A DNA stretch of 64,000 nt from Tumebacillus lacus. Its GTDB lineage: Bacteria > Bacillota > Bacilli > Tumebacillales > Tumebacillaceae. The notes beneath the pieces are model-generated. The model was not told where the DNA came from. It ran no database searches and worked only from the letters and a program-made list of their open reading frames with translations. A program made the translations under genes and the position numbers. Of this stretch, positions 24,754 through 32,310 are shown piece by piece. Numbering within the stretch: position 1 is the first letter of the stretch; each line of letters starts with the position of its first letter. The DNA lies in the NCBI RefSeq assembly GCF_026410385.1, contig NZ_JAPMLT010000017.1:1-64000 (forward strand), given 5' to 3'.

Positions 24754-25305
24754 TTATCTCCAGTCTTCCCGCAACAAACTCAGAACCAACGCATCGGTCG
24801 GCTTGCCGTGGATGACATAGTTTTGGCGCAAGATGCCTTCTTCCTGAAAACCGGCTTTCTCCAAAATGCGCTTCGACGGGATATTTTCCGGCACGGTCAG
24901 CCCGGCGATTCGATTCAACCCCATCTCTTCAAATCCGTACCGCACCACCGACGGCAGTACTTCGCCGATCACGCCGTGCCCCCACAGATCGCGCTCCACA
25001 TCGTAGCCGACCTCGGCGCGCAGGTGCTCCTTTTCCCAGCGGTGAAAGCCGATCGTGCCGATCAACCGGTCTTCGCCGCGTCGCGTGATCGCCCAACGGA
25101 TCAAGAAATTGTCCTCGAAAAACTGTTGCTTTTTCGCGATCTCTTCCCGTGCCTGATCGAGGGAGGTGAGCGGTGTCAAATTGTAATAGCGCAGCACCTC
25201 CGGATCGGAAAAGATCGCCAGGTACGACTCCGCATCCTGGGCGAGCAACGAGCGCAACACAAAACGTTCCGTTTCTAAAACAGGGAAACCTTTCAAAGCA
25301 AGCAT
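24754..25305 (-). CDS. GNAT acetyltransferase, RimJ/RimL type
   Basis: A 183-residue acetyltransferase of the group that includes ribosomal-protein N-acetyltransferases (ETERFVLRSLLAQDAESY at the N-terminus). The acetyl-CoA loop region is EVGYDVERDLWGHGVIGEV, and the C-terminal signature is PSKRILEKAGFQEEGILRQ. It probably acetylates an N-terminal or small-molecule amine. A truncated copy of the same gene lies 80 nt upstream at 25388-25563, suggesting a tandem duplication followed by loss. Confidence 0.87.
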   Translation of the reverse strand: MLALKGFPVLETERFVLRSLLAQDAESYLAIFSDPEVLRYYNLTPLTSLDQAREEIAKKQQFFEDNFLIRWAITRRGEDRLIGTIGFHRWEKEHLRAEVGYDVERDLWGHGVIGEVLPSVVRYGFEEMGLNRIAGLTVPENIPSKRILEKAGFQEEGILRQNYVIHGKPTDALVLSLLREDWR

Positions 25306-25387
25306 CTGGCACGCCTCCGTTTTCTATGTTATGACGATTTAAATTATAACAAGAAAACTGATCTTCTTACCAGACATTTGCTTCCAT

Positions 25388-25563
25388 TTATAAATGTCGA
25401 ATTGGCTCCCACTCCCGCTTCAACAACCCGAGAATCAGGGCGTCAGACGGCCGCCCGTGGATCACATACTTCTCGCGCAACAGCCCTTCCAGTTGAAATC
25501 CCGCCTTTTCCATCACGCGCCGCGACCCGTGATTCTGCGGATCGCACAGTCCGGCAATACTTT
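25388..25563 (-). pseudogene. C-terminal fragment of a duplicated GNAT acetyltransferase
   Basis: Only the last 55 or so residues of a GNAT enzyme remain (SRRVMEKAGFQLEGLLREK, YVIHGRPSDALILGLL). They match the neighbouring intact gene closely (KRILEKAGFQEEGILRQ, YVIHGKPTDALVLSLL). The frame is open further upstream, but the residues there show no GNAT similarity and are AT-rich, so the N-terminal two thirds have been deleted or replaced. No ribosome-binding site supports a functional short product. Confidence 0.75.
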
Positions 25564-25692
25564 GCTGTGCATTCCGAAAAGTTTGAGAGTTAGCTGCATC
25601 TAATAATTTTGCATGTGCAACAAACTCTTTCCTTAAGGAATTAATTGTGGTTATAGACAACAATGTTTCCGTAGACCCACTCAAAATGCGGT

Positions 25693-25701
25693 TGCTATAA
25701 T
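25693..25701 (+). promoter_or_regulatory. Extended -10 promoter of the CDF transporter gene
   Basis: TGC directly before TATAAT (25696-25701) forms an extended -10, with no good -35. It lies 42 nt before the GTG start. Confidence 0.55.
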
Positions 25702-25743
25702 AGGAATACTTTTCACTTGGATGATAAGTAGGGAGGGTTTCCT

Positions 25744-26610
25744 GTGGAAGTCTACCAAGACATAAAACGAGGGGAAAAAGGGGCATGGGTCAGCATCGGG
25801 GCCTACGTATTCCTCTCTTTGCTTAAAATCAGCGTCGGCTACGAAGCGAGTTCTGAAGCATTGATCGCCGATGGATTCAACAATGGGACAGACATTTTGG
25901 TGTCGATCGCTGTGCTCGTCGGCTTGTTTATCTCGAGAAAACCGCCGGACAGCGATCATCGCTACGGTCATTTTCGGGCACAAACAATCGCTCAATTGAT
26001 CGCGTCTTTTATCATGATCTTTGTCGGGGTCGAGGTATTGATTCAGGCCGTTCAGTCGATGATCACCCCAAAAACCTCCAGTCCGGATCTGATGGCCGGT
26101 TGGACGGCTCTCTTCTGCGCCGCTTTTATGTACGGGATCTACAGGTATAATCTCTCCTTGGCCAAACGAATCAACAACCAAGCTCTCATGGCGGCGGCCA
26201 AGGACAATCGTTCTGACGCTTTTGTCTCTCTGGGGGCTTTTGTCGGCATTCTCGGTGCGCAGTTGCAACTGCCCTGGCTGGATACGGTCGCAGCGTTTGG
26301 CGTCGGGGTGATCATCTGCAAAACGGGGTGGGAGATATCGTACGAGGCCACGCATCATCTAACAGACGGGTTCGATGAGAAAGAGCTGACGGAATACGAA
26401 CGGACGATCTCGCGGGTGGGCGGCGTACACGAAGTCAAAGAGGTACGGGCGAGAAAACACGGCAACGTGGTCTTGCTCGATGTCACCATCGCTGTCGATT
26501 CGAAGTTGAATGTGGTGGAGAGTCATACGATCACAGAAGAAATTGAATCGGTCATGAATGATCACTACGGCATTCCGCATGTGTTCGTGCATATCGAGCC
26601 TCATCATTGA
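25744..26610 (+). CDS. Cation diffusion facilitator (CDF) transporter, probably Mn2+ (or Fe2+/Zn2+) efflux
   Basis: A 288-residue metal/proton antiporter with six membrane segments and a cytosolic ferredoxin-like C-terminal domain (VHEVKEVRARKHGNVVLLDV). Metal-site residues are Asn46-x-x-x-Asp50 in helix 2 (FNNGTD) and Asp154-x-x-x-Asp158 in helix 5 (DNRSD). The all-oxygen second site is typical of Mn-type CDFs such as MntE/MneP, whereas zinc exporters have His there. Two other manganese-handling genes (mntP, and TerC under an Mn riboswitch) lie within 7 kb. Start GTG 25744 follows AGGGAGGG. Confidence 0.87.
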   Translation: MEVYQDIKRGEKGAWVSIGAYVFLSLLKISVGYEASSEALIADGFNNGTDILVSIAVLVGLFISRKPPDSDHRYGHFRAQTIAQLIASFIMIFVGVEVLIQAVQSMITPKTSSPDLMAGWTALFCAAFMYGIYRYNLSLAKRINNQALMAAAKDNRSDAFVSLGAFVGILGAQLQLPWLDTVAAFGVGVIICKTGWEISYEATHHLTDGFDEKELTEYERTISRVGGVHEVKEVRARKHGNVVLLDVTIAVDSKLNVVESHTITEEIESVMNDHYGIPHVFVHIEPHH

Positions 26611-26640
26611 CCCTCGCGGAGATCGAGGGTCATTTTATTT
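26608..26640 (+). terminator. Terminator of the CDF gene
   Basis: TGACCCTCG and CGAGGGTCA pair around GGAGAT and lead into TTTTATTTTT. A near-copy of this terminator occurs at 29628-29662 after the SseB-like gene. Confidence 0.85.
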
Positions 26641-26730
26641 TTGCATTTCCTTTAAAAGTATGGTCATGAATATACACGCAGTCTATAATATGGGAAAAAG
26701 AGATAGAAACGAGGAAGGGTGCATATCGCG

Positions 26731-28401
26731 ATGGGTGCAAAGGCGGAACCGCAAGTTCTGCAACAGGGCGCAAACCGTTTCCGGGCGGGGGCGTCCGAAC
26801 TTCAGGTCAAGGCGAGCAAGTTGCGATCTGTCTCGGACGGCCTGTCCGGTGCATGGACGGGCAAAGGGGGAGCGGCGTTTCGCGTCGTGGCGCATTATCT
26901 CTCGGACGATCTGCGCAAAGCGAGCGACGCGATGCAGCAGGCGGCGGGTGAACTGACGACGCTCGCTCGACGGATGGAGCGGGTGAAACAGCTCGAAGCG
27001 GATGCGGATCGGATCTCTCATCAGATCTGGCATCTGGGCAACAGCGACGAAGACAGAGACCGGGAGCGCCATCTGCGGTACCGGATGAATGAACTGAATA
27101 TGCTGGCCGATCAAGAAGCGCGTGCGGCAGACCGAGCGGCTGCGGCGGCGTTTGACCGGATCGCGGCTTTGGATCACAGCCTGCACACGTACATGATGAT
27201 CGCCAAAGCGGAGCCGGGATTTTGGGACAAGATCGGCAAAGGGCTCCAGTCGGCGGGCGAGGCGGTCGGCTCCTTTTTCAAAGGCGTGTACGACGCCGGC
27301 AAAGACGCGGTCGTCGGGATCTGGGATGCGATCGTCAATTTTGAAGAGACGTTCGAAAACATCATGTTCGCGATCCAGCATCCGATCCAAACGTTCGAAG
27401 CGACGTGGAAAGCGGTCTCCGAATCCTGGGAGCGCGACGTGATCAACGGCGACGCCAACTCCCGCGCCCACTGGTTCGGCTACGCAGTCGGCACCATCGC
27501 CACCTCGATCATCGGCACCAAAGGGGCGGACAAAGCGGTCAAGCTCGTGAAAGCCGCCTCGAAGGCGGACGGGGTGAAGACGCCGATCAAGCGAAACCCG
27601 GACGGTGCGGGGGAGAATGGGAATCTGGAGCATGATATTTATGCGGCTCCTAAATGGGAGAACGACTATTCGAAGTCCGCTCTTAGAGAGACAATAGGAT
27701 CATCGTTTGATTCTGACCTTGATAACATGTTGGCGAGGATGGATATGGGTATGACGAGAGAAGAGTTTCAGGCGAAGCGATTGGAGAGGCTCACTGAACC
27801 GGATGGTCCGTATCTTCCGGTGGATTCGCGTATATCAGCAGTTCGGGGAGCAGTACAACTGAGCCCTGACACGATCATGCAGCGGGTGATCCCTTATTCG
27901 CAGGTCAAACAGTACCTTGATGGGAAGAAAACGGATGTCAGCGGGTTTGTGGCTCGCGCACAGGATGTGATCGATATTCCCAACACAATGGAAATGAAGC
28001 AACAGCTTCGCCTCGACTACAACTCGATCAAAAATCCGCATCTGGACAAGATCAAAGAATTGGACCCTGACTTTAAACTTGGGACCAATGATTATCTCAA
28101 TCCGGATGGTACGTTTAAAAAAGAGCCGATGTATTTGATCCGATTCTCTGCAAGGAATCCGGAGAAATACGGGGTTCCATTGCAAGATGACCCATTAACT
28201 TTGATGAAGTCGTGGCCGATGACCGGGAATGGGTTTTTAGGCGGCGAAAAGGCGATTCCTGAGTTTGTAATCGGTTGGAGAGAATCGGTGCAATTGTCAC
28301 GCGGTGCGGAAATCTATATACAGCATCCTGACGGTACAGAAGTCTTGGTTGGAAAATATCGCGGTGGGAACAGTTGGGAAACCCACACGCCCATCAGATA
28401 A
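26731..28401 (+). CDS. WXG100-type polymorphic toxin, probably type VII-secreted
   Basis: A 556-residue protein. Residues 1-95 form a WXG100-like helical hairpin with Trp42-Thr-Gly44 (LSGAWTGKGGAAF). A second helical region follows at 100-160. Residues 163-275 form a Gly-rich middle with HWFGYAVGTIATSIIGTKGADKAVK, resembling the pre-toxin TG segment. A charged linker at 276-305 leads to a C-terminal domain (about 306-556) I cannot assign, with RFSARNPEKYGVPL and GGEKAIPEFVIGWRE. Base use shifts to AT-rich codons at about 27640, exactly where the C-terminal domain begins, as in exchangeable toxin tips. Related small genes follow at once, as expected for immunity proteins. Start ATG 26731; GTG 26719 is too near the GAGGAAGG site. 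Confidence 0.8.
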   Translation: MGAKAEPQVLQQGANRFRAGASELQVKASKLRSVSDGLSGAWTGKGGAAFRVVAHYLSDDLRKASDAMQQAAGELTTLARRMERVKQLEADADRISHQIWHLGNSDEDRDRERHLRYRMNELNMLADQEARAADRAAAAAFDRIAALDHSLHTYMMIAKAEPGFWDKIGKGLQSAGEAVGSFFKGVYDAGKDAVVGIWDAIVNFEETFENIMFAIQHPIQTFEATWKAVSESWERDVINGDANSRAHWFGYAVGTIATSIIGTKGADKAVKLVKAASKADGVKTPIKRNPDGAGENGNLEHDIYAAPKWENDYSKSALRETIGSSFDSDLDNMLARMDMGMTREEFQAKRLERLTEPDGPYLPVDSRISAVRGAVQLSPDTIMQRVIPYSQVKQYLDGKKTDVSGFVARAQDVIDIPNTMEMKQQLRLDYNSIKNPHLDKIKELDPDFKLGTNDYLNPDGTFKKEPMYLIRFSARNPEKYGVPLQDDPLTLMKSWPMTGNGFLGGEKAIPEFVIGWRESVQLSRGAEIYIQHPDGTEVLVGKYRGGNSWETHTPIR

Positions 28402-28414
28402 GTGAGGGACACAC

Positions 28415-28840
28415 ATGACAGAATATAAAAAAGGTGTTTTTGCGCTTTATAAAGGGAAGGAATATGTGGCTGCTACAGAAGAGGGGACAGATCGGGTGTT
28501 TTTGTTTAGCAAAGACGCGTCAGATGTCGCGAATGGTTTTGTTCGCACTTCCTTTGGAGATTTTGAGAAAGCGGTTGGGCCAACGGAGATCAACTCAATC
28601 TATCAATGCGCTCCGTTTGCTATCTATCAGGGAGTGCGCGTACACGTAGAGAGTATTGAGAATGGAAAAGCGGAACTTAGCTACCACGGGACTGATCAGG
28701 CTGACCAACTGGTGAAGGCCGGATTCGAGCAATTTGACAGATACTCCTACATGAAAGTCGTGCCAGTCGGGGAGATCCAAGGGTTCGTAGTTGAAAAGAT
28801 TCCGCTGTTGGGCACAAAACTCCCGGAGGACCTCGCATAA
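28415..28840 (+). CDS. Immunity-like protein, copy 1
   Basis: A 141-residue soluble protein starting 13 nt after the toxin stop. It belongs to a family with four copies here, sharing an N-terminal KKGVFALYKGKEY motif, a central DVANGF...YEKAVGP segment, and a C-terminal DQADQLVKAGFEQFDRYSYMK followed by LP at the end. Position and multiplicity suggest it neutralises the C-terminal domain of the upstream toxin; no named family is recognised. The stop overlaps the next start by one base (TAATG). Confidence 0.72.
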   Translation: MTEYKKGVFALYKGKEYVAATEEGTDRVFLFSKDASDVANGFVRTSFGDFEKAVGPTEINSIYQCAPFAIYQGVRVHVESIENGKAELSYHGTDQADQLVKAGFEQFDRYSYMKVVPVGEIQGFVVEKIPLLGTKLPEDLA

Positions 28841-29586
28841 TGCTCGACGCACTCGCTGAAAAATGCGCCTCTGCTCGCCGTGATCCGGCACTGCGGCCGG
28901 AGTTTTATCGGGCGTTGTGGGAGGCGGAGTTGTATGCGGTCGGGACGACGGAAGGGAGTGGCGAGACGGGGGAGTACCATTTCTCATTCTTTGAAGTCGA
29001 GGGGCGGGAAGTGCTTCCGTTTTTCTCGTCGTTGGAGTTGTTCAAGGAAGTGATCCCCGAGGGGCAGCGGCATTTGCTCGTTCCGGCACAACAACTTCTG
29101 ACCGGGATGCCGGAGGACGTTGTGTTGATGCTCAATCCTTGCACGGAGGCCGGGAAGGAGCTCACCTCGACGGAACTGAAAGCGTTGGCCGCAGGGCTGT
29201 TGTTTGAGGCGTATGAACCGTTGGAGGCAGAGGACGTAGAAGAGGAGCAGATCGTCCTCGGGGAGCCGAAAGAGGTTCCGGCCTTGCTGCTCGCCGGTTT
29301 AAAGCGGCACCTGCCCTCCCTGCCGTTTGTGAAAAAAGCGTCCGTCATCCTCACGTTCATCCCGTCACGCGGACGCATGCCGTTCCTGGTGGTTGGTCTA
29401 GAATTGGATGAAAATGCGGAGGTACACTTCCTCAACCTCATGCTCGACCTTCATGTCTACGTGCGCGACAAAATCGACAAAGAAATCTACGTCGAATTCC
29501 ACGAGATCCGCCACGACCACGACGGCGAGATCGACCTCTATTTCCGCAAAGAGACGAAGCCGTTTTATGAGCGGGCAGAGGTGTAG
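28840..29586 (+). CDS. SseB-like protein
   Basis: A 248-residue protein. The first half resembles the SseB N-terminal domain (GEYHFSFFEVEGREVLPFF, SSLELFKEVIP, VVLMLNPCTEAGKELTSTE), and the second half resembles the SseB C-terminal domain (SVILTFIPSRGRMPFLVVGLEL). SseB was named from serine sensitivity; in polymorphic-toxin loci such domains occur as accessory or immunity proteins. It is coupled to immunity copy 1. An internally deleted second copy is found at 30629-30718, showing that the immunity-SseB unit was duplicated. Confidence 0.72.
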   Translation: MLDALAEKCASARRDPALRPEFYRALWEAELYAVGTTEGSGETGEYHFSFFEVEGREVLPFFSSLELFKEVIPEGQRHLLVPAQQLLTGMPEDVVLMLNPCTEAGKELTSTELKALAAGLLFEAYEPLEAEDVEEEQIVLGEPKEVPALLLAGLKRHLPSLPFVKKASVILTFIPSRGRMPFLVVGLELDENAEVHFLNLMLDLHVYVRDKIDKEIYVEFHEIRHDHDGEIDLYFRKETKPFYERAEV

Positions 29587-29627
29587 AGCGTCGATCAGTA
29601 CGTGACTTGCAATGGCGGCTATGACAA

Positions 29628-29662
29628 TGACCCTCGATGGAGAACGGGGGTCATTTTATTTC
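29628..29662 (+). terminator. Terminator after the SseB-like gene
   Basis: TGACCCTCG and CGGGGGTCA flank ATGGAGAA and are followed by TTTTATTT. It is nearly the same as the terminator after the CDF gene, so it may be a duplicated segment. Confidence 0.75.
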
Positions 29663-29695
29663 ACTGGGCTTCGAATTAAGAAGGGGTTCGAGATC

Positions 29696-30115
29696 ATGAC
29701 ATTGAAAAGTGGTGTCTATGCCTTATATAAAGGCAAAGAGTACAGTGCAACGATTGATGGATTCACCAAAAACGTAGTTCTGTTTTCGGAAGATCAGTCA
29801 TCGGTCGCGGTGGGGTTTGAGCAGCGACATGATCGATATGAAAAAGAGGTGGCTCCGGCCGAAGTCGAGTCTCTTTGCGACTACACGCCTTATGCGATGG
29901 TTGGAGAAGCGCGTGTCGAGGTGCTTTCGATCAAAGAGAACGGGATCGAATTGATCTACAACGGCACCCAATATGCCAGTACGCTTCGGAAGTTGGGCTT
30001 TGAAAAGATTGATCGTTACTCCTATCTCAAGTTCTTTCCAGAGTCCGAACTGCCTGAAATCCTCATGGAAGTGATCCCGATGCCGGGATATAAACTCCCG
30101 GTGGAGCCTGCCTGA
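29696..30115 (+). CDS. Immunity-like protein, copy 2
   Basis: A 139-residue paralogue of copy 1: LKSGVYALYKGKEYSATI at the N-terminus, RYEKEVAPAEVESL in the middle and LRKLGFEKIDRYSYLKF near the end, finishing PGYKLPVEPA. Start ATG 29696 follows AGAAGGGG. It has diverged enough from the other copies to recognise another toxin tip. Just after its stop lies an 11-base match to the start of the SseB-like gene (CGACGCACTCG). Confidence 0.7.
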   Translation: MTLKSGVYALYKGKEYSATIDGFTKNVVLFSEDQSSVAVGFEQRHDRYEKEVAPAEVESLCDYTPYAMVGEARVEVLSIKENGIELIYNGTQYASTLRKLGFEKIDRYSYLKFFPESELPEILMEVIPMPGYKLPVEPA

Positions 30116-30197
30116 TTCGACGCACTCGTTCGTGATCTACGGCGAAAAGGAATGGGAAGTCTATATCCCGCGGACTAAAGAGCAAGAGGTGACAGAT

Positions 30198-30629
30198 ATG
30201 CAGGAAAATCGAATCAAATCTGGCGTGCATGCTTTGTACCAAGGAAAAGAATATTCAGCATCGTATGACCCCATCCATAAAGAGGTGGAACTGTTAACCT
30301 GTGATCAAAATGAGGCAGCCAATGGATTTCTTCCTGCATGGAAAGGCAGGTTGGAAAAAACAGTCGGCTTGGACCAGATCGAGTCTCTGTATCATTATGT
30401 TGTTTATGCCGTATACGGCGGAGTGGGCGTTCTCGCTCATATAGCTGATAACGGTAAAGTGATCTTGCGGGATACGGGTATGGGGAATTCCGATGACCTT
30501 CTAATGCTTGGGTTTGTTCAGGTAGACCGTGATGAGTTTCGAAAAGAAGTGGCGATGGAGGAGTTAGACCAAATCGGATCGACGAAACTGCCCATGCTCC
30601 ATTTCAAACTCCCGGAAGACCTCGCCTGA
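30198..30629 (+). CDS. Immunity-like protein, copy 3
   Basis: A 143-residue, most diverged paralogue: IKSGVHALYQGKEYSASY, NEAANGFLPAWKGRLEK, LMLGFVQVDRDEFRKEV, and the same ending MLHFKLPEDLA as copy 1 (LGTKLPEDLA). Start ATG 30198 follows AAGAGGTGACAG. The stop TGA overlaps the ATG of the SseB remnant, keeping the junction of the original unit. Confidence 0.68.
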   Translation: MQENRIKSGVHALYQGKEYSASYDPIHKEVELLTCDQNEAANGFLPAWKGRLEKTVGLDQIESLYHYVVYAVYGGVGVLAHIADNGKVILRDTGMGNSDDLLMLGFVQVDRDEFRKEVAMEELDQIGSTKLPMLHFKLPEDLA

Positions 30630-30718
30630 TGCTCGTCGCAATCGATGGAAAATGCGCGTTCGCACGCCGTGACCCGGCTGTGCGGCAGGAATTTTATCGG
30701 GTGTTGTGGGAGGCGTAG
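30629..30718 (+). pseudogene. Internally deleted SseB-like gene remnant
   Basis: The frame reads MLVAIDGKCAFARRDPAVRQ and continues to LWEA, then stops at TAG. This matches the first 30 codons of the SseB-like gene (MLDALAEKCASARRDPALRP). The stop is followed by AGCG exactly as after the intact SseB-like gene (GTAGAGCG at 29582-29590), so a deletion has joined the start of the gene to its end. The leftover GGGAGG now serves as ribosome-binding site of immunity copy 4. Confidence 0.75.
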
Positions 30719-30721
30719 AGC

Positions 30722-31171
30722 GTGGAGTTGAAAAAGGGCGTTTTTGCGATCTATAGAGGAAAAGAGTATAGAGCCTCTCAAGTTGTCGGGAGTCGCCGGG
30801 TTTACCTGTATACAGACGATGCTTCCGAAGTTGCAAACGGTTTTGTCCGCGGGCCCAGAGAACGATATGAGAAAGTGGTAGGACCGAATGGGGTGACAAC
30901 CGTATATAAATGCTCGCTGTATACGATTTATCAGGGGATACGCGTTCAGGTACTGCCTGTTAGAAATGGAAAGGCGGATCTGATCTACAATGGCACCGAT
31001 CAAGCGGATCAGGTGAGGAAAGCGGGCTTTGAACAAATCGATAAGTACTCCTATATGAAAGTAGTGCCTTTGGAGGAACTGGAGGAGGTTCTGATCGAGA
31101 CCAGTCCTGTGCCAAGCTATCAATTGCCCGAAAATACATCAGGTAGAACCCCTCCCTCCCGCGTATACTAA
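30722..31171 (+). CDS. Immunity-like protein, copy 4
   Basis: A 149-residue protein very close to copy 1: LKKGVFAIYRGKEYRAS, ASEVANGFVRGPRERYEK, TDQADQVRKAGFEQIDKYSYMK. It differs at the C-terminus, which runs on to TSGRTPPSRVY instead of ending LPEDLA. GTG start 30722 uses GGGAGG from the SseB remnant. Its stop lies in the loop of a hairpin that covers the next gene's ribosome-binding site. Confidence 0.7.
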   Translation: MELKKGVFAIYRGKEYRASQVVGSRRVYLYTDDASEVANGFVRGPRERYEKVVGPNGVTTVYKCSLYTIYQGIRVQVLPVRNGKADLIYNGTDQADQVRKAGFEQIDKYSYMKVVPLEELEEVLIETSPVPSYQLPENTSGRTPPSRVY

Positions 31172-31191
31172 CGGAAATGCGAGGAGGGAGG
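31151..31191 (+). promoter_or_regulatory. Hairpin hiding a ribosome-binding site
   Basis: CCTCCCTCC (31151-31159) pairs perfectly with GGAGGGAGG (31183-31191), extended by three more pairs after a one-base bulge. The right arm contains the ribosome-binding site of the gene at 31200. Because the stop of immunity copy 4 is in the loop, translating ribosomes would open the hairpin. Confidence 0.6.
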
Positions 31192-31199
31192 CTTTACAC

Positions 31200-31397
31200 A
31201 TGGCGAAAAAGCTGACGGATCAGCAGCAGCAAGAAGAGCAGCTCTACCACCGCAAAAAACCGGCGACGGTCGCACCGGGGCTGGAAGACGATGAGTTGCA
31301 GGCTCCGGCGACGAAGGCGGAGGTCGAGAGCGGGGACAGCACGGAGGTGACGGTGCTGTCTTGGGATGAGAATGACAATGGGACAGGGAGGGACTGA
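31200..31397 (+). CDS. Small hydrophilic protein of unknown function
   Basis: A 65-residue, highly charged protein (MAKKLTDQQQQEEQLYHRKK at the start, acidic and Asp/Asn-rich at the end). It has no membrane segment or cysteine. GAGGAGGGAGG before the ATG is among the strongest sites in the window but lies in a hairpin arm. I cannot assign it. It resembles small disordered proteins common in spore formers. Confidence 0.6.
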   Translation: MAKKLTDQQQQEEQLYHRKKPATVAPGLEDDELQAPATKAEVESGDSTEVTVLSWDENDNGTGRD

Positions 31398-31408
31398 GGC
31401 GGGGGCAA

Positions 31409-31963
31409 TCACGATCCCTGCCAAAGTTCCCAGCCGAGGTACAGGCCGAGCAGGGTCAGGATGATCCCGCCGGCCTTTTCTGCTGCTTCGCCGAGAAAGG
31501 GCTTGAGGCGGCGGGCGAAGGTGAGGCCGAGCCAGGTGAAGAGAAAGGCTTGCACAGCCATCGCGAGCATCGTCCAGCCGACCGGCACGGCCAGCAGGCG
31601 GCCAAGGCCGATGGAGAAGCCGACGGCGAGCTCGTCTAGCGAGATGGTAAGGGCGGTCAGAAATAACACCCAGCCTGCCGCTCCCTTGTGGAAGAGGCCA
31701 TCCTCGTCGTCATTTTCGAAGAGCAGCCACACGCCGACGCCGAGCACCGCAACCACACCGATCCATGGTCCATACGTGCCGAGCCAAAGGCTGACCGTAT
31801 GGCCGAGGAGGTAGCCGACGGTGGGCATCAACGCTTCGGCGAGGGCAAAGGTCAACGCAATCCGCCAGCGCTGCGGTACGTTGGCAAGGCCGAGGGCGAT
31901 GGAGAGTGCAAGGGTATCGAGGCCTAGTGTGAAGAGCAGAGCCAGCCATTTCATAAAGGTCAT
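31409..31963 (-). CDS. mntP: Putative manganese efflux pump MntP
   Basis: A 184-residue, six-segment membrane protein of the MntP (UPF0059) family. It contains the two repeated acidic motifs expected in the transport path, GLDTLALSIALG in the first segment and SLDELAVGFSIG in the fourth. MntP exports Mn2+ in E. coli. Start ATG 31963 is preferred because the upstream TTG 31975 abuts the AAGGAG site. It diverges from the riboswitch-controlled TerC gene. Confidence 0.88.
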   Translation of the reverse strand: MTFMKWLALLFTLGLDTLALSIALGLANVPQRWRIALTFALAEALMPTVGYLLGHTVSLWLGTYGPWIGVVAVLGVGVWLLFENDDEDGLFHKGAAGWVLFLTALTISLDELAVGFSIGLGRLLAVPVGWTMLAMAVQAFLFTWLGLTFARRLKPFLGEAAEKAGGIILTLLGLYLGWELWQGS

Positions 31964-32058
31964 GTCAGAAGGCAACTCCTTTTTTAAAAAAATTCATGTC
32001 TTGACTTCCACCTGCTTCTGGTTCATTTCCTCCTCTTCCTATCATCTGGGCGTTCGCC

Positions 32059-32087
32059 TTGACGGTCAAGCGGCGAAGGGGTAAAAT
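32059..32087 (+). promoter_or_regulatory. Promoter of the Mn riboswitch/TerC transcript
   Basis: TTGACG (32059-32064), exactly 17 nt, then TAAAAT (32082-32087), ending 9 nt before the riboswitch aptamer. Confidence 0.8.
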
Positions 32088-32095
32088 GGAGGGAA

Positions 32096-32240
32096 CAAAG
32101 GGGAGTAGCTGGCAGGGTTGTCCTTTTTTGACATCCCTGTGGCAAAGTCGTCATCGCGAGGGTGTTTCCGCATTCCTCCGGCTTTGCTCAACCGCGCGTT
32201 TAGCGAGACCTTTGCCGTAACAGGCAGAGGTCTCTTTTAT
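32096..32240 (+). ncRNA. yybP-ykoY (Mn2+) riboswitch with terminator
   Basis: The 5' conserved segment AAAGGGGAGTAGC (32098 on) and the 3' segment GCGAGACCTTTGCC (32203-32216) are the two sides of the yybP-ykoY Mn2+ site, with two hairpins between. The 3' segment can pair instead with GGCAGAGGTCTC (32223-32234), followed by TTTTATTTT, forming a terminator. Mn2+ binding should hold the aptamer and allow read-through into the TerC gene, the usual partner of this class. Confidence 0.9.
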
Positions 32241-32310
32241 TTTGCCTGTTATCGGGACATTCCTAAACGGATAGCAAGTGAATCGAAAACACGGAAGGGG
32301 AGAAGTATGG

